From Carposina sasakii (taxonomy: Eukaryota > Arthropoda > Insecta > Lepidoptera > Carposinidae), in assembly GCA_014607495.2 (NCBI GenBank), contig CP053150.1, positions 9,444,495 to 9,508,494 on the forward strand: a stretch of DNA of 64,000 nucleotides, given 5' to 3'. The translations under genes were made by a program, and so were the position numbers. Numbering within the stretch: the first letter of the stretch is position 1; every line of letters begins with the position of its first letter. Of this stretch, positions 1 through 10,635 are shown piece after piece. The notes under the pieces are model-generated. The model worked only from the letters and a program-made list of their open reading frames with translations. It was not told the DNA's origin and ran no database searches.

Positions 1-663
1 TTGCAAAATAATGATTGGCGAAGAAAGATTGGAGCAAGTGACAGAGTTTGTGTATCTGGGGACTTTGTTTACAAGGTAAGCATGACAAAAATATTGTAAG
101 AAGAGTGAATGCAGGGAATCGGGCGAATGGGGTATTTAATTCTTTTATGAGTAGCCAGAAAGTGTCGCAAACGCCACGTCTGGCTGTTCATAGAGGTGTT
201 TTGGTGCCGACTCTTATGTATGGTAGTGAAAGTTGGGTATGGCAGAAACCAAAACACTAAAGTCAAGTGAATGCGGTGGAAATGAGAGCATCGAGAAGTA
301 TGTGTGGAGTCACTTTGAAAGATAGAATAAGAAATGAGGTTATCAGAAAGAAGTGTGGTATAAATGAGGACGTTGTGGCGAAGATTGAGAAAGGTAAGTT
401 GAGATGGTTTGGGCATGTGGAGAGGATAGATGAAAGTAGATTGACAAAGAAAGTGTACAACGGAAGAGTGGATGGAAGGGTTAGAAAGGGAAGACCTCAC
501 CGGACTTTCACCGATCACATTGGTGAAATTCTAGAGAAAGGTCAGGTCAAGAGTACCCTAAACCGACGAACGTGCATGTCAAGAGTACCCAAATGGAGAA
601 TCTCTGCCTACCGAGGCGTGATTTTTATGTATGTATATATTATGTAAGTGGGTGAGTGATTTG
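1..663 (+). pseudogene. LINE reverse transcriptase C-terminal fragment (RTE-like), degenerate
   Basis: This is the 3' part of a non-LTR retrotransposon ORF. Readable pieces in different frames are TLMYGSESWV (about 210-240), RNEVIRKKCGINEDVVAKIE (about 330-390) and LRWFGHVERI (about 400-430), the usual order in the region after the polymerase domain of RTE-like and related insect LINEs. The frame breaks near 68 and 260, so the copy is dead. It is truncated by the window edge on the left and ends in a short ATGT-type tail near 627-645. A second copy of the same family lies at 46270-47355 and is closely similar base by base. Clade assignment is an inference; membership of a LINE family is firm. 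Confidence 0.8.
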
Positions 664-861
664 AAAACTGTGAACTATTTGTGCATGTCTAAGAATACTC
701 ATGAACTTAGCTAGATTGAAGCGAAAGAGGTGTGTCAGGATCGTAGCAAATGGAGATCCGTGATCTCTGCCTACCCCTCCGGGAAAGAGGCGTGATTTTT
801 ATGTATGTATATATTATGTAAAAAGTGGGTGAGTGATTTGAGAACTGTGAACTATTTGTGG
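600..861 (+). repeat. Direct duplication of the LINE 3' end plus flank
   Basis: The LINE tail (ctctgcctacc ... gaggcgtgatttttatgtat) followed by gtgggtgagtgatttga and aactgtgaactatttgtg occurs at about 600-684 and again at about 765-861. The first unit lacks a short piece of the coding tail. The second retains the fuller ending also seen in the 47.3-kb copy. Because non-LINE flank is duplicated too, this looks like a local segmental duplication and not two independent insertions. Confidence 0.75.
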
Positions 862-1139
862 AGAAACCGCCGAGCAGCAAAGAAGCGTTTACATCTAGTT
901 ATACTTAACGACACGTTACGTCACGTCACCCTCCTCATACTTGGCAGTTCTTGATGATAAATGTGCGGAAAGTCGTGCATTCGTGCATTGTATCTTGCAT
1001 TGTTTGGACTTATAGTCACAGGAATGCCTTTGGTTGGAACAAATAGCTCAAATAACTGGACCCTAGAGTTGGCATAGATAGCATTCAGCCACAGACCTAC
1101 TCTTGAAACACAATCTAAACTATGTAAATCAAATTTCTT

Positions 1140-1379
1140 GGTGCCTATACTAGCTGTTGTTCGCGTGGACTGCAGAAAAAAACTAAATGTCAAAATTATC
1201 CGGGATAAAAATATTTACCCGTAATAAAAGTAGCCTATGTGTTTAACCCTGGATTAACACATAGGCTACTTTTATCTCAGTTAGCTCCACTCTCAATTTT
1301 ATTAAAATCACTCCAGCCGTTTAGACGTGAAGAAGTAACCAACATACACACTCAAACTTTCGCCTTTATAATATTAGTG
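1140..1379. mobile_element. Non-autonomous Helitron-like dispersed repeat, copy 1
   Basis: Contains gcgtggactgcag, gggataaaaatattt, aaaagtagcctatgtgt, ttttattaaaatc, cagccgttt.acgtgaa and aaactttcgc, in the same order as a second copy at about 13470-13690. The other end of this family (gcggacgaagtcg.gggc) is found next to Helitron helicase remnants near 7.3 and 7.97 kb, so I infer a Helitron-derived family. Terminal bases of this copy are not resolved. Confidence 0.6.
1224..1275. repeat. Perfect 20-bp inverted repeat inside the Helitron-like copy
   Basis: Arms 1224-1243 and 1256-1275 are exact reverse complements (ataaaagtagcctatgtgtt and its complement) around a 12-nt loop. The copy at 13.5 kb has only one arm, so here part of the repeat is followed by its own inverse. 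Confidence 0.85.
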
Positions 1380-1412
1380 TGATAAATAAACTAAGTACAT
1401 ATATAGCAATAT

Positions 1413-1558
1413 GGTCGATTCCGGCAGTCACACTTAATCCTAAACGTAAATTTAGTCCTACCTGTCCTTTTCTCTCTCGGCCATTTATGTTAAGAACGGA
1501 GAGAGATAGACCTGACTAAGATTAGGTTTACGTTTAAGTGTGACTGCCGGAATCGACC
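1413..1558. mobile_element. Short fold-back MITE (146 bp)
   Basis: Left end ggtcgattccggcagtcaca and right end tgtgactgccggaatcgacc are perfect inverted repeats. Weaker complementarity extends inward (taatcctaaacgtaaa against tttacgtttaa). Nothing in it codes for protein. The target duplication is not clear, so the superfamily is open. Confidence 0.7.
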
Positions 1559-1820
1559 CTAATGTGTAGGTTAGGTGTAAAGGTAAGTAAGTGTACAGTC
1601 TACTGGAAGTCTGGGATAATGGCTGATAGAGTTAAGTTGAAAAAAGAATACAGAAGTAAATGAAAGCAGAACAGGAAGAAGTGTAGATATATTTTTTGCT
1701 TTAATCAAGTCATATGTATTTGTAATTTAATATTGGTTAATAGAGTCCGCTCCTATAGTATTTGTCTGAATTTCGGTTTCGGGGAACGGTTGACAACATT
1801 ATTATTCTCGAATATTAAAT

Positions 1821-2042
1821 ATGCTGATGCGGAGTTTTACTAGATATACATGAGCTGCATCTCTTTCCGTGCATGTCGTAAGAGTCGACTAAAGAACTCA
1901 AGAGAGGTTCCTCAGGCGATAAGCTAGCAACTTATCACTGAGCATTAACATCTAAACCCGCTATGCTAAGCGTGGCTGTAAGGATCTCCTTCACAATCTT
2001 GTAGCTCTGACTACTCCATTTTGACGATACAGCCGTGTGAAT
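1821..2042 (+). repeat. Dispersed repeat B, near full-length copy
   Basis: Reads gctgatgcgg ... gagctgcatctctttccgtg ... tgtcgtaagagtcgactaa ... ggcgataagctagcaactt ... gctatgctaagcgtggctgt ... ggatctcctt ... gtagctctgactactccatt. The same blocks in the same order recur at least eleven more times in the window. Origin unknown; no coding potential and no clear tRNA head seen. Confidence 0.7.
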
Positions 2043-3722
2043 ATTATGTATTTGTTGATTTTGTTTGCGAGTCGATATCGTTTTAGTCAGAGTGTATAAA
2101 AAATTTCGTGCTTCGTCACCCTGACAGATTTTGATGTCTATTAGGTTTAAAATAAGTATTCAGATGTTTTTCTTAGTTGAGGGCATTGCGCTGTGGCTGC
2201 GCTTATTTGTCACTTGCTAAAAGCTAAGTTTGAGGTTAAACTTAGTCTAGATTAGTATTTTTTAAGTCCAGCACTTTATAATTTAACCTAACCAGTCATT
2301 AAAATAATTACTAATATAAATTCTAGGCTTACTTTGCTCTTAGAATTATTGCACTCTTCTATTAGTTCGAGCGGCGTAGAGAACGTTAAAGCATTAATAA
2401 TGGGAAAATTGGAAAACTTTAATTAAAATAATTGAAGTTTAGGAATGTTTTGAGCAAAATAGTTGACTAATTTGGTCCTGTCTCGACATAGTACACGATA
2501 ACAAAACTATAAGTTGATTGAACTTTTTACGTTTATGGTCGTATTTTGCAGGCTTTTATAATTTTATAACTTCGTTTTTAGTTTTGCATATCCAATTAAT
2601 AATTCGCTTGAGTCAGCAAAAATATGATGACATAAGTTTTTGATTTTCGGTACCCTAAATCCAAAGTAATTTAAATCAAACTTCCTCAATGTTTATTAAT
2701 ATAAAGAAGTCTAGTCCAACAAAAATCCATGTCCAGCTAAACTTGTAACCTATAAATTTTATTTATAAAAAATGCGTTTGGTACCATAAATAACATAGCT
2801 TAATGAATTTAGTTTTGTTTGTTTGAGCCTTTATTCAAGTTTGTAATGGCTTTTGATATGTAGCTAGGTATACGGGTAGGTATCCTAAAAATTGTAAACA
2901 TAATCATAATACATACGTTTTACGCTCTACAGCCGCGTTTTATCACTTAATAGGTACAATAATAATTATACTCAGTAGATATAGTTTCTTTTATGCGCCT
3001 CCTTGAGCTGGATCAATGTAATGAAAATCTCTTATTTCCTTCGAAAAAAGGGCTCGGGCCCACCAGTAGGGCTCATATTATAGACTGTTTTATGTCTTTT
3101 TATATTACCCTGTTAAGTTGCATTGAATACTACCCCCTTAAATCTACGCACGGAAATCGTAAAAACTGATCTATGACCATATCCATCTATGTTATGCTTT
3201 AGGCCTGTAAGCTGATGACATAAACGTTTTGTGCACTGGGCATCACAGTAGGTACCTAGTAAAGCGTTAGGCAAATCGCCAACGGTAAAACTGCCAAATG
3301 TGTTAGAAACGTAATATCACGTTGGGCGCAAACAGGGCTAATAAAAATATGACTGAGAATGGTCGAAAGCCAATCTAGTAAACAATTTACGGTAGGATAA
3401 TCTTTCCTTTCCGATTTCTATTTCATATTTTATTCAAGCGCGTCACCATTTCAGCTTTACGATATCTAGGGATGTATTTTCTGTCAATAATAGGAAAAAG
3501 AAAATTTACGAGCAGCAGCGGTATACATACAAAACTGAATAGTATATTGCAAGTCAGCTCACGTTTGGAAAAAATATTGCATTCACACATTTCCTTGTCA
3601 TTGTTGTCTGCATTGTGTGTGATGTTAATTTGAAATTATTTTATGAATGGAATATTTTGTGAGTAAAAGTACATTTTACCGTATTGAGGAAACCTGGTCT
3701 TTGTCTACCAAAGCTATATACA
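2043..3722. other. No gene recognised
   Basis: AT-rich sequence without any open frame of note on either strand and no repeat that I could match elsewhere in the window. Confidence 0.6.
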
Positions 3723-3835
3723 CATCGTAGGCCTCCCCCAAGGCATGCCACAAGGCTACATAGGGGTATTGCCCATAGTCACCGCCACCGGTCAGGCGGG
3801 TTGGTGACTATGGTTCGAACTATGTCTATATATTT
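3723..3835 (-). mobile_element. LINE-derived 3' end (family A), copy 1, truncated
   Basis: Contains the reverse of the family A core: taggcctcccccaaggc, gccacaaggct, tgcccatagtcaccgc and ggcgggttggtgac. It lacks the outer stretch with the gcagtccactgc block present in the better copies at 16.4 and 58.3 kb. Confidence 0.65.
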
Positions 3836-3934
3836 AAGCCTATGATATCATCATTTCCTTACATGCCGTTTTCAACACATGAGATGAAATCTTTAAAAAT
3901 TGATATAGAAAAGTGTAGGTATTTAGAAGATAAC

Positions 3935-4096
3935 AAAAATAGGAACATTACGACTGTAGTGTCTTGTGTTCGTGACCATGAGTCGGCAGATCCGAGGGTC
4001 AGCGGAGGGTGTAGGGCTCGGTGGTGGGCGATCCCTCGATGGAAATTTGAACTTCCGAATAGTGACGCCTGATACAATTAAATAAAAATAGGAACA
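3935..4096 (+). mobile_element. Short retroposon (136 bp) with 13-bp target duplication
   Basis: A perfect 13-bp direct repeat (aaaaataggaaca, 3935-3947 and 4084-4096) encloses 136 bp ending tttgaacttccgaatagtg ... cctgatacaatta. The same 3' end appears at 46956-46990 inside a LINE, also with a target duplication. That is strong evidence for a retroposed family mobilised from its 3' end. No convincing A and B boxes of a tRNA head are visible, so the copy is either 5'-truncated or of another origin. A 76-codon frame across it is accidental. Confidence 0.75.
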
Positions 4097-6383
4097 GCAA
4101 TTGCAGAAAACATGAACTTGGCTATTCTATGCCGACACCGGCACACACTTTACAATTTAGTTAACAATCTCAGTTCATTAGATCAACAACTGCTCCGGTA
4201 TTCTAACAAAACCTTCATGGAGTGTTGCCTCATGAGAAAAAAAACTCCGAATCGAATTGATAAGTCGCTCAACATTCCGACCGTGATTATAATCTTATAT
4301 TCTATCGGAAGCCGAAAACAAATTACTCTATATCAACTGTTCCTACATACCATTATGAGGCGAAGTGTGTAATAAAACTATTTGGAATTTGAATAATAAT
4401 AGGTCTGTTAGTGTTGCACCATCCTCGATACACGCTATGAGAGTTAACTATAAAAAACCTTTTTATGTGGATATAAATAACCGAGGTGCTTATAAAAAGA
4501 GGAACCTAAAACGGCTAATAAAACTGTGTAGGTAATAGATGAGTTTATAAAAAAGATGGGAGATGCTTTGGATAACGATGGTGTAGTAGGAAGCAGGAAT
4601 TCAGTTACTATAATACCTATAAATAATCTGTTAAAATGCGACAGTATGGGTAAATATCAATAATTAGCTTGATCCGTTTCAAGATTTTTTATAATATGTA
4701 TTATGATAAAAATCGTAGAAAGAATAATATTTTCTTCTGGGTCAACATTCCAGTAATTCTGCTCTATGAGTTCATGGTTACGTTTCACATTATTGATTAA
4801 TTTGTAAATTATGTAATGCAATAATGGACCAACGTCTTCTTACCAAGAAAAATCTTATGGTCACCTGATTCCATATGTGTAAGATACCGGTTAGATAGGT
4901 ATATGTATTTTGAAATTATAAACCTCAGGACTACCTACATACCGTAGGTATGCGATATAAGTAAAACTCTACGAATTGTGAAGGTATCGTATATGTAGAG
5001 AGGATAGTAGGTAGTTTAAACTGTTAATTCCCAACATACCTATTACAAGATATATATTACAAGATATATACTACAAAATACAAGACGTATTCACCTAAAT
5101 CTATATATGTACTCACACAATTCTGTCAATGTCCTTCAAAAATGACTTTCTGCATTTTATACTACGTAGGTGCTTTATTTTCAGGGTTCCCGTCCCGAGG
5201 TTTATAATTGAAGCATATACCGAGGACTTGTGTAGTGTATTAAGGCCTGCAATGCGGACCGGATGCCGTGGAGGCTGCAGAAAAACATCAGCTAATTGAT
5301 TTCCTCGTAGCGGGCAGCAAGCCGGTCCTCTGCGCGGCAGCGGACAAACAAACACTACAGGAAATAGCTGCTAATCAACGTTGATTATCTGAAGAATGGT
5401 AATATATCTGTGTGCTCCTAGAAGGTACACTTACATCCACTAAATCTGATTAATTACCTTAATCTGAGAAAAACTATGGTATTTACATATTTATCGGATT
5501 AATTTATATCAGGAAAAGTGAGCACACTATGACTATGAATTTGAGGTGTTTGATAGTTATGATCTTGTGATACAGCGGCGTCAGACTGCTAACGCCATCT
5601 AATGGAAGCGACGCGCAACTTGCGGGGCTGTCAAATAAACCATCCACATAATATTATGTATAGACGTATAGTAGAATTTTCACACATAGAGCTGAATAAA
5701 AAGCTTCTAATATGTAACATGATCCAGTGACCCTTCTACTCCTAATATTATCACATAGACGTGAGAGTATAATAAGAATAGGTGTTTGGATGATAGGTAC
5801 TCGTTCACGCAGACAGACACTACAGATTTTTATGAAACTTGCATCAGAATAACACATAAGCTATACCAGTATACACAGACGTTCGGGAGTCCGCTAGTCA
5901 TCAATAAATATAAAAAGAGTTATCGTCTCTAGTACAATTCTCACCAGACCCTTCAATACCAATCAGCCCTAATAGAACTAATAGAATTGAAATTGCTTAA
6001 CGAAGGACGTGAACATACACTCTACATAATTCGAGCAGTTGAAAGAGTTATACTGGACCGTAACGCGACTAGTAAAATTTCACTTTAATCACTGGTATTG
6101 ATATGCGATAACTTGCGAAACGGAGCGCCTAATCCGAGACGTGGACTAAATTATTCACTTCGCGTCTACTCTGATTTGCCGGCGGCTGCCGGCTTTGTCA
6201 CGCGGACGAACTCTACATAAACAAGCGTTCGAGCTTAGCGTCCATCTTGTTTTCATTTCAATCTTTTCAATGCTAAATGCTAAATTGCCCCGACAACCAG
6301 CTTTTTTTAATGCTAAATTAACCAGCTTGACTATACTGCCCTTATAGCCTATTTGAAGGTAAACTCTCATTTGGACTAGGAAC
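4097..6383. other. No gene recognised
   Basis: Only short unrelated open frames (up to 86 codons at 4112-4372) with no recognisable motif. A small imperfect tandem of tattacaagatata lies near 5040-5075. A GC-richer patch (about 6110-6230) shows no codon periodicity that I can defend. Confidence 0.55.
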
Positions 6384-6525
6384 TAAGGGGCGTTCTTTCA
6401 GGCAATAAACTAGCAACTTGTCACTGACCTTTTACATCGGGCTCCGCTGTTATACGCGTTGCTGAAGGATCTTTTTCGTGATACTGCAGTTATGGTTACT
6501 CCATTTTGAAATTCAGCCATGTGTA
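6384..6525 (+). repeat. Dispersed repeat B, partial copy
   Basis: Matches the second half of repeat B: ggcgttctttcaggc, actagcaacttgtcactga, gaaggatct and ttactccattttgaaattcag. Confidence 0.65.
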
Positions 6526-6639
6526 CCTATTTATGTACATAATATGTATATGTATGAAGGAAGGAATACTAGGTTTGACCGCAAAATAAACTCTAAATAT
6601 AATAAACAACGGCAAAATAAAATCTATAAGCTGGTTCTT

Positions 6640-6930
6640 CTTCCTCTTCAGCCTATTGCAGTCCACTGCTAGACGTAGGCCTCCCCCAGGGTACGCCACA
6701 AAGCTACTGCCACAGGGGGGTTTGACCATAGTCACCACGCTGGGCAGGCGGGTTGGTGACCGCAGTGTGATTTTCGGACTATGTTGTACGGGAGGCAGTG
6801 CCCACCTCCCGGGAGGCAGGGGTGGTACAAACTCAACTCTGCCGGCACCACGCGGCTGCCCACTGGTATGAATCAATAATTCAAACTCGGGGGCACAAAC
6901 TCAACTCTGCCGGGTGAAAGGCACCTATAA
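6640..6930 (-). mobile_element. LINE-derived 3' end (family A), copy 2
   Basis: On the minus strand this reads ... gggggaggcctacgtctagc then agtggactgcaatagg, i.e. the EAYVQQWTA-type C-terminal codons seen in other family A copies, here mutated. The stretch actcaactctgccgg occurs twice (about 6830 and 6898), a small internal duplication. The open frames of 71 and 126 codons across it are by-products. Confidence 0.7.
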
Positions 6931-7159
6931 ACATAATAGTGGTGCGGCTATATATTTAAGTAGTTATTAGCAGCGATCTATTTAGTTTGTTTGTTTGTTT
7001 GTTGTTCTCTGTTTGCGATTTGAGTTTTTCTTTTCTAGAGATAGTAAACCCCTTAGAATAAAATCTGTTACCGCATAGCAGCCCCTAAACTTTTAAGTAC
7101 TCCCAAACATAATAGTGAAGGTGCCTATGGTAAGTAGTTCACGAAAAGTCAACATTTTA

Positions 7160-7330
7160 AAAGCAGTAAGTTAGCTGTCAGGGAACTCTTTACCGCTTTT
7201 CACACACTTTGAGGGACTGTATGTTCTTCTGCCACAAGAAAATAAAACAAATAATATATTTACGCAGAAGTACTTTAAAATATTTTATTCTGTTTTTGAC
7301 GCGGACGAAGTCGCGGGCAAAGCTATATAA
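7160..7330 (+). pseudogene. Helitron helicase C-terminus remnant, copy 1 (frameshifted)
   Basis: About 7226-7270 reads YVLLPQENKT followed by a one-base loss that shifts out of the NIIYAEVL ending kept intact in copy 2. It is followed by the same untranslated block, gacgcggacgaagtcgcggg. Helitron Rep/helicase proteins commonly finish in a motif of this kind. The element is a dead fragment. Confidence 0.65.
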
Positions 7331-7762
7331 TATATATATATAATATTATAAACTGAAGAGTTTGTTTGTTTGGTTGACGCGCTAATCTCCGGAACTACTG
7401 GGTCGAATTAAAAAATTCTTTTGTGTTGGATAGTACTTTCGAGGAAGGCTTTAGGCTATAAATCACAGTGCGACCAATAGGGACGAAGAATAAGAGGAAA
7501 AGTGGAAAAAAGAAAATTATTCAACTTTGGAGATCCGTTTGCGCTTACGGTTCAAGTTATCCAAAAATATGTATGAAAGAATAAAATATAGAAATGTGAA
7601 AGAAAAAAATGAAGGTACTGCCTGTGAACCCTTAGCAGCCCAGCTAAACTTTGAGAGATATGAAAATACCGTCTTAGGAAAATCAGCATATAAGCACTTT
7701 CTAATGTATGTATGTGCAGAACCCTTAACAGCCCATATGAGAGTGAAAATACCGTCTTAGGA
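7331..7762 (+). repeat. Helitron-like 5' end repeat and local duplication
   Basis: Starts with ataatattataaactgaag, gtttgtttgtttggttgacg, gcgctaatctccggaactac, a repeat I recognise as common in butterflies and moths, probably a Helitron 5' end. At 7618-7762 the block 'gaacccttagcagcccag ... gaaaataccgtcttaggaaa' occurs twice in tandem, about 85 bp apart. The 77-codon frame at 7527-7760 spans this duplication and I do not consider it a gene. Confidence 0.5.
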
Positions 7763-7990
7763 AAAGTTATTCAACATAAAAGTATTCCCTGTATATCTTT
7801 TGCTGTCAATTAATAAATCACAGGGGCAAACGTTTAAACACGTTGGAATTAAGTAGCTTTTCAGTAGTTTGCGGAGAAAAATTAGTTCTTTGCCACAAGA
7901 AAATAAAACAAAAAATATAATTTACGCAGAAGTACTTTAAAATATTTTATTCTATTTGTGACGCGGACGAAGTCGCGGGCAACAGCTGTG
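7763..7990 (+). pseudogene. Helitron Rep/helicase remnant, copy 2
   Basis: From 7787 the plus strand reads FPVYLLLSINKSQGQTFKHV, then GIK and a stop. INKSQGQTF is the signature of the last part of the PIF1-type helicase domain in Helitrons. After a deletion, 7896-7941 reads PQENKTKNIIYAEVL and a stop, the expected protein end. The block gacgcggacgaagtcgcggg (7961-7980) follows and is followed by gcaacagctg, close to a Helitron CTRR-type terminus. Internally deleted and not functional. Confidence 0.75.
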
Positions 7991-8254
7991 TTTAATATTT
8001 TAATAATTTAGTTTTTAATATGTTTCTTTTGCACATACTTGCCCTCTATAATTTACGGCCGTTTTATAAGTGGCCCTGTGCAGCGCCATAGGTCCTGGGT
8101 TGTCCCGGTAGGTGCAAACATTGATATGATGAATATTGATGTTTGTTTCCGAGTCATGGTGCACTTATTTATGTATTTATATACCGTTGCTTACCCACGA
8201 CACAAGCCTTATGGATCTTAATGTGGGACTATAATTGTGTAACAAATTTTTTGC

Positions 8255-8375
8255 TTGGGTTTGCTGGAAGAAATCTCTTAAAGAGATAAGCTCGCCTTTG
8301 TACACTTTCTGTGTAACTATGTTAAGTCACTATATCGTCTTATGTTTGTGTGTACAATAAAGAATACAAGAAGAA
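8255..8375 (+). mobile_element. LINE 3' UTR-like fragment with AATAAAG signal
   Basis: Contains gctggaagaaatctcttaaa, gagataagctcgcctttgta and, about 65 bp on, tgtacaataaagaata. I recognise this as a 3' tail typical of lepidopteran CR1/Jockey-type LINEs. A more decayed copy is at 10521-10635. No coding part is attached. Confidence 0.6.
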
Positions 8376-9861
8376 GGTCATTATAAAATTAAGTTAATTG
8401 GTATTTTTTAACATTGTAACCGTAGTGTCTCTAGGCAGCGGCGATACTACATTTACAATTTGGAATGAACCAACATAATTAATATCAATGCGCAGTAAGA
8501 TTAGCCCTGGGTTGAGAGCTGTTGACTACTCAATATTCTAGCCAGAGGCTCAGCTGTTGTACCATAGCATAGCATAGTTCAAGCTACTGCTTCAATGACT
8601 TCGAAATTGGTCAGCATATTCATGTTAATATTGTGTAAATATTAAGATGGTAAATCGTTGAATAATCGAAACAATATTCGGTGAGTATATGAAGTATCAA
8701 AATACAATTATTCAAATCCTTCCTTACCTATCTGCTCAAACATCCAGTATACATTATGCACGTATAATTATTACTAGGAATATTTCGGTACTAACACAAG
8801 ATATTGTAGGTACAAGACTGTCATTGTTTGTTTCAGTTGTAACTTATTGAGCATTTTCACCAAGCTTTTAGGGAATTTACAAAACGCATACAACTGCAAT
8901 AAATCCCAAATAAGCCGCACATTGTCCAAAGTTGCATTGTTATTCCCGAATCATGTCCCACGTCCGAATGATACCCAGCATTGAACGCCGGTTCAGCAGC
9001 ACAAAGGGCAACGCAAATTGTGGCTCTATTATCTGCCGTCGGATGCGGAAGGGATTTACATAGGAATGGAGACATTGCTGCAGTTAGAAGGTTCCGCAGG
9101 CCGCGGGGCCGAGCCTCGCGCTTTGCCTCACCAGATGATTACATAGGCCAACCGGGACGCTCGTTCATAACTCGGGCGAAAACGTTCACCAACTAAATCT
9201 GCATAAACGCCCCATTACGACAGCACAAATCTAATTTTGTGACGGCAGCTGCAGCGTAACTGCATTTGTAATTTCAGTTGGCTCGATTGAAAGTTTTTTT
9301 AGAGGATGCCATGTATTTTTTAAAATATAAGTATGTAGGGTTATATTTTAGATGTATCTTGAATAGGGCCATCAGAACCAGAGTATCAAGAAGATCTCAC
9401 AACTATATTTAGCGAGCACAATAATAGGTAATATGCGAGGTCTGTACAAGTAATTCTAGTAACTAACGTTACTTGCCCTAAGTTCCTTAGTGAATTTTAC
9501 GACATGCACTGGAAGAGATGCAGTTGACGTATTCTAATGAATCCCCGGATGAGTTAGGTACTAGGCTTTTTTTCTTAATAAATATGTGGCCATGAGGTTT
9601 TTGTCTCATACCAAAGGTTTGCTATGCGAATATTACAACATGATACTAAATAAGTATTTAGCAAACAGCTGTTTCTTCATCATTGAGACTGAATATTGTT
9701 TATTAGCAATTAATTTACCTTCGGTCAGTCGGGCCGGGTCAGGCCAGTTAGAGTGGTTTGCGTAATGATGACGTATTGCACCCGCCTGCGCTCGTGCCGA
9801 TTTCTGCATTAACCTTGGACTAGTTGATCGGTAACGAAGGGTTTTAAATCATGAGCGACTA
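8376..9861. other. No gene recognised; GC-richer patch at 8981-9190
   Basis: Mostly AT-rich. The patch at about 8981-9190 is much richer in G, C and CpG and holds a 71-codon frame (AQRATQIVALLSAVGCG ...) matching nothing I know. It could be an old exon, a regulatory island or a GC-rich repeat fragment; I cannot choose. Confidence 0.45.
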
Positions 9862-10247
9862 TACAGGATGTTTTTTCGTGGCCACCCTTAACGAAGGGTA
9901 CGTACTCTATAAATCAAATAAAGTAAGTTTATGCCAAAAAAAATTCTGAGAAACGATGTAAATTTTATTGAATTTTTTTTTTATTACTTGATCGGGCGAA
10001 ATTTATAGTATCCAGTGTTTATGCTAGTTTTTTCATAGACAGATATTAATTATTTCTCGTGAAAAAATCTTGATACACGCGTCAATGTACATTTATGTAG
10101 AAAAACGCAGTTTATTTACTCAACTTTGGACCCTAATATTTTGGAAACCAGACACTTCCCAGGTATGCTTCCACGGAGAAAAATGATGGTGATGATGGGG
10201 AGATTCCGTAGTTTTCGGAAACGTTGACGACCAAAAATCATCCTGTA
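9862..10247 (+). mobile_element. CAGGATG-ended MITE, copy 1 (about 386 bp)
   Basis: Ends are tacaggatgtttttt and aaaaatcatcctgta, inverted repeats flanked by TA. The interior (gtacgtactctata.atcaaa, gatcgggcgaaattta, ccagacacttcccaggtatg) is found in reverse orientation at 37683-38014. TA flanks would fit a Tc1/mariner-type target, an inference. No coding sequence. Confidence 0.75.
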
Positions 10248-10520
10248 TACTTAATTGTAATATTAATATGGCACTTTGGTTTGTTTAGTCTATTATTATA
10301 TTAGTACCTATAACTTAGTTTGACAAGATTCTCCAGAGAAGCTTCTCATGGAAAGAAACTTAATAAAGCCAAGGAAGCTTTCTTTGGCATAGTAATATAA
10401 AAGTACGAGCTTGTCCGTTTTTATACCTAATAATGATAATTATGTAATTTTTATTAAATTTTATTTTGGTTTTTTGGTCTAACCAGGTTTGTTCGAGTAT
10501 CTTTTGATATTACCTAATTG

Positions 10521-10635
10521 GTTGGCTGAATGAAAATCTCTGTTTAGAGATAAGCTCCCATTTGTACATTATGCTTGTTAAATGATAATTCCACTTGTAT
10601 ATTTTGTTTAGGTTCAATAAATAATAGAAATATTT
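10521..10635 (+). mobile_element. Decayed LINE 3' UTR-like fragment
   Basis: Contains gaatgaaaatctctgtttag, agataagctcccatttgtac and a terminal ttcaataaataata. Same arrangement as 8255-8375 with more substitutions. Confidence 0.5.

Noticed and set aside
69..518. 149-codon minus-strand frame at the window start
   Set aside because: It is the antisense of the LINE reverse transcriptase fragment, whose sense reading carries recognisable motifs.
3842..4072. 76-codon frame
   Set aside because: It runs from unrelated AT-rich DNA into the 136-bp retroposon; the target duplication inside it shows that it is not one gene.
6496..6871. Overlapping 126- and 71-codon frames with proline-rich products
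   Set aside because: Both lie over a LINE 3' end repeated seven times in the window; the true LINE frame is different.
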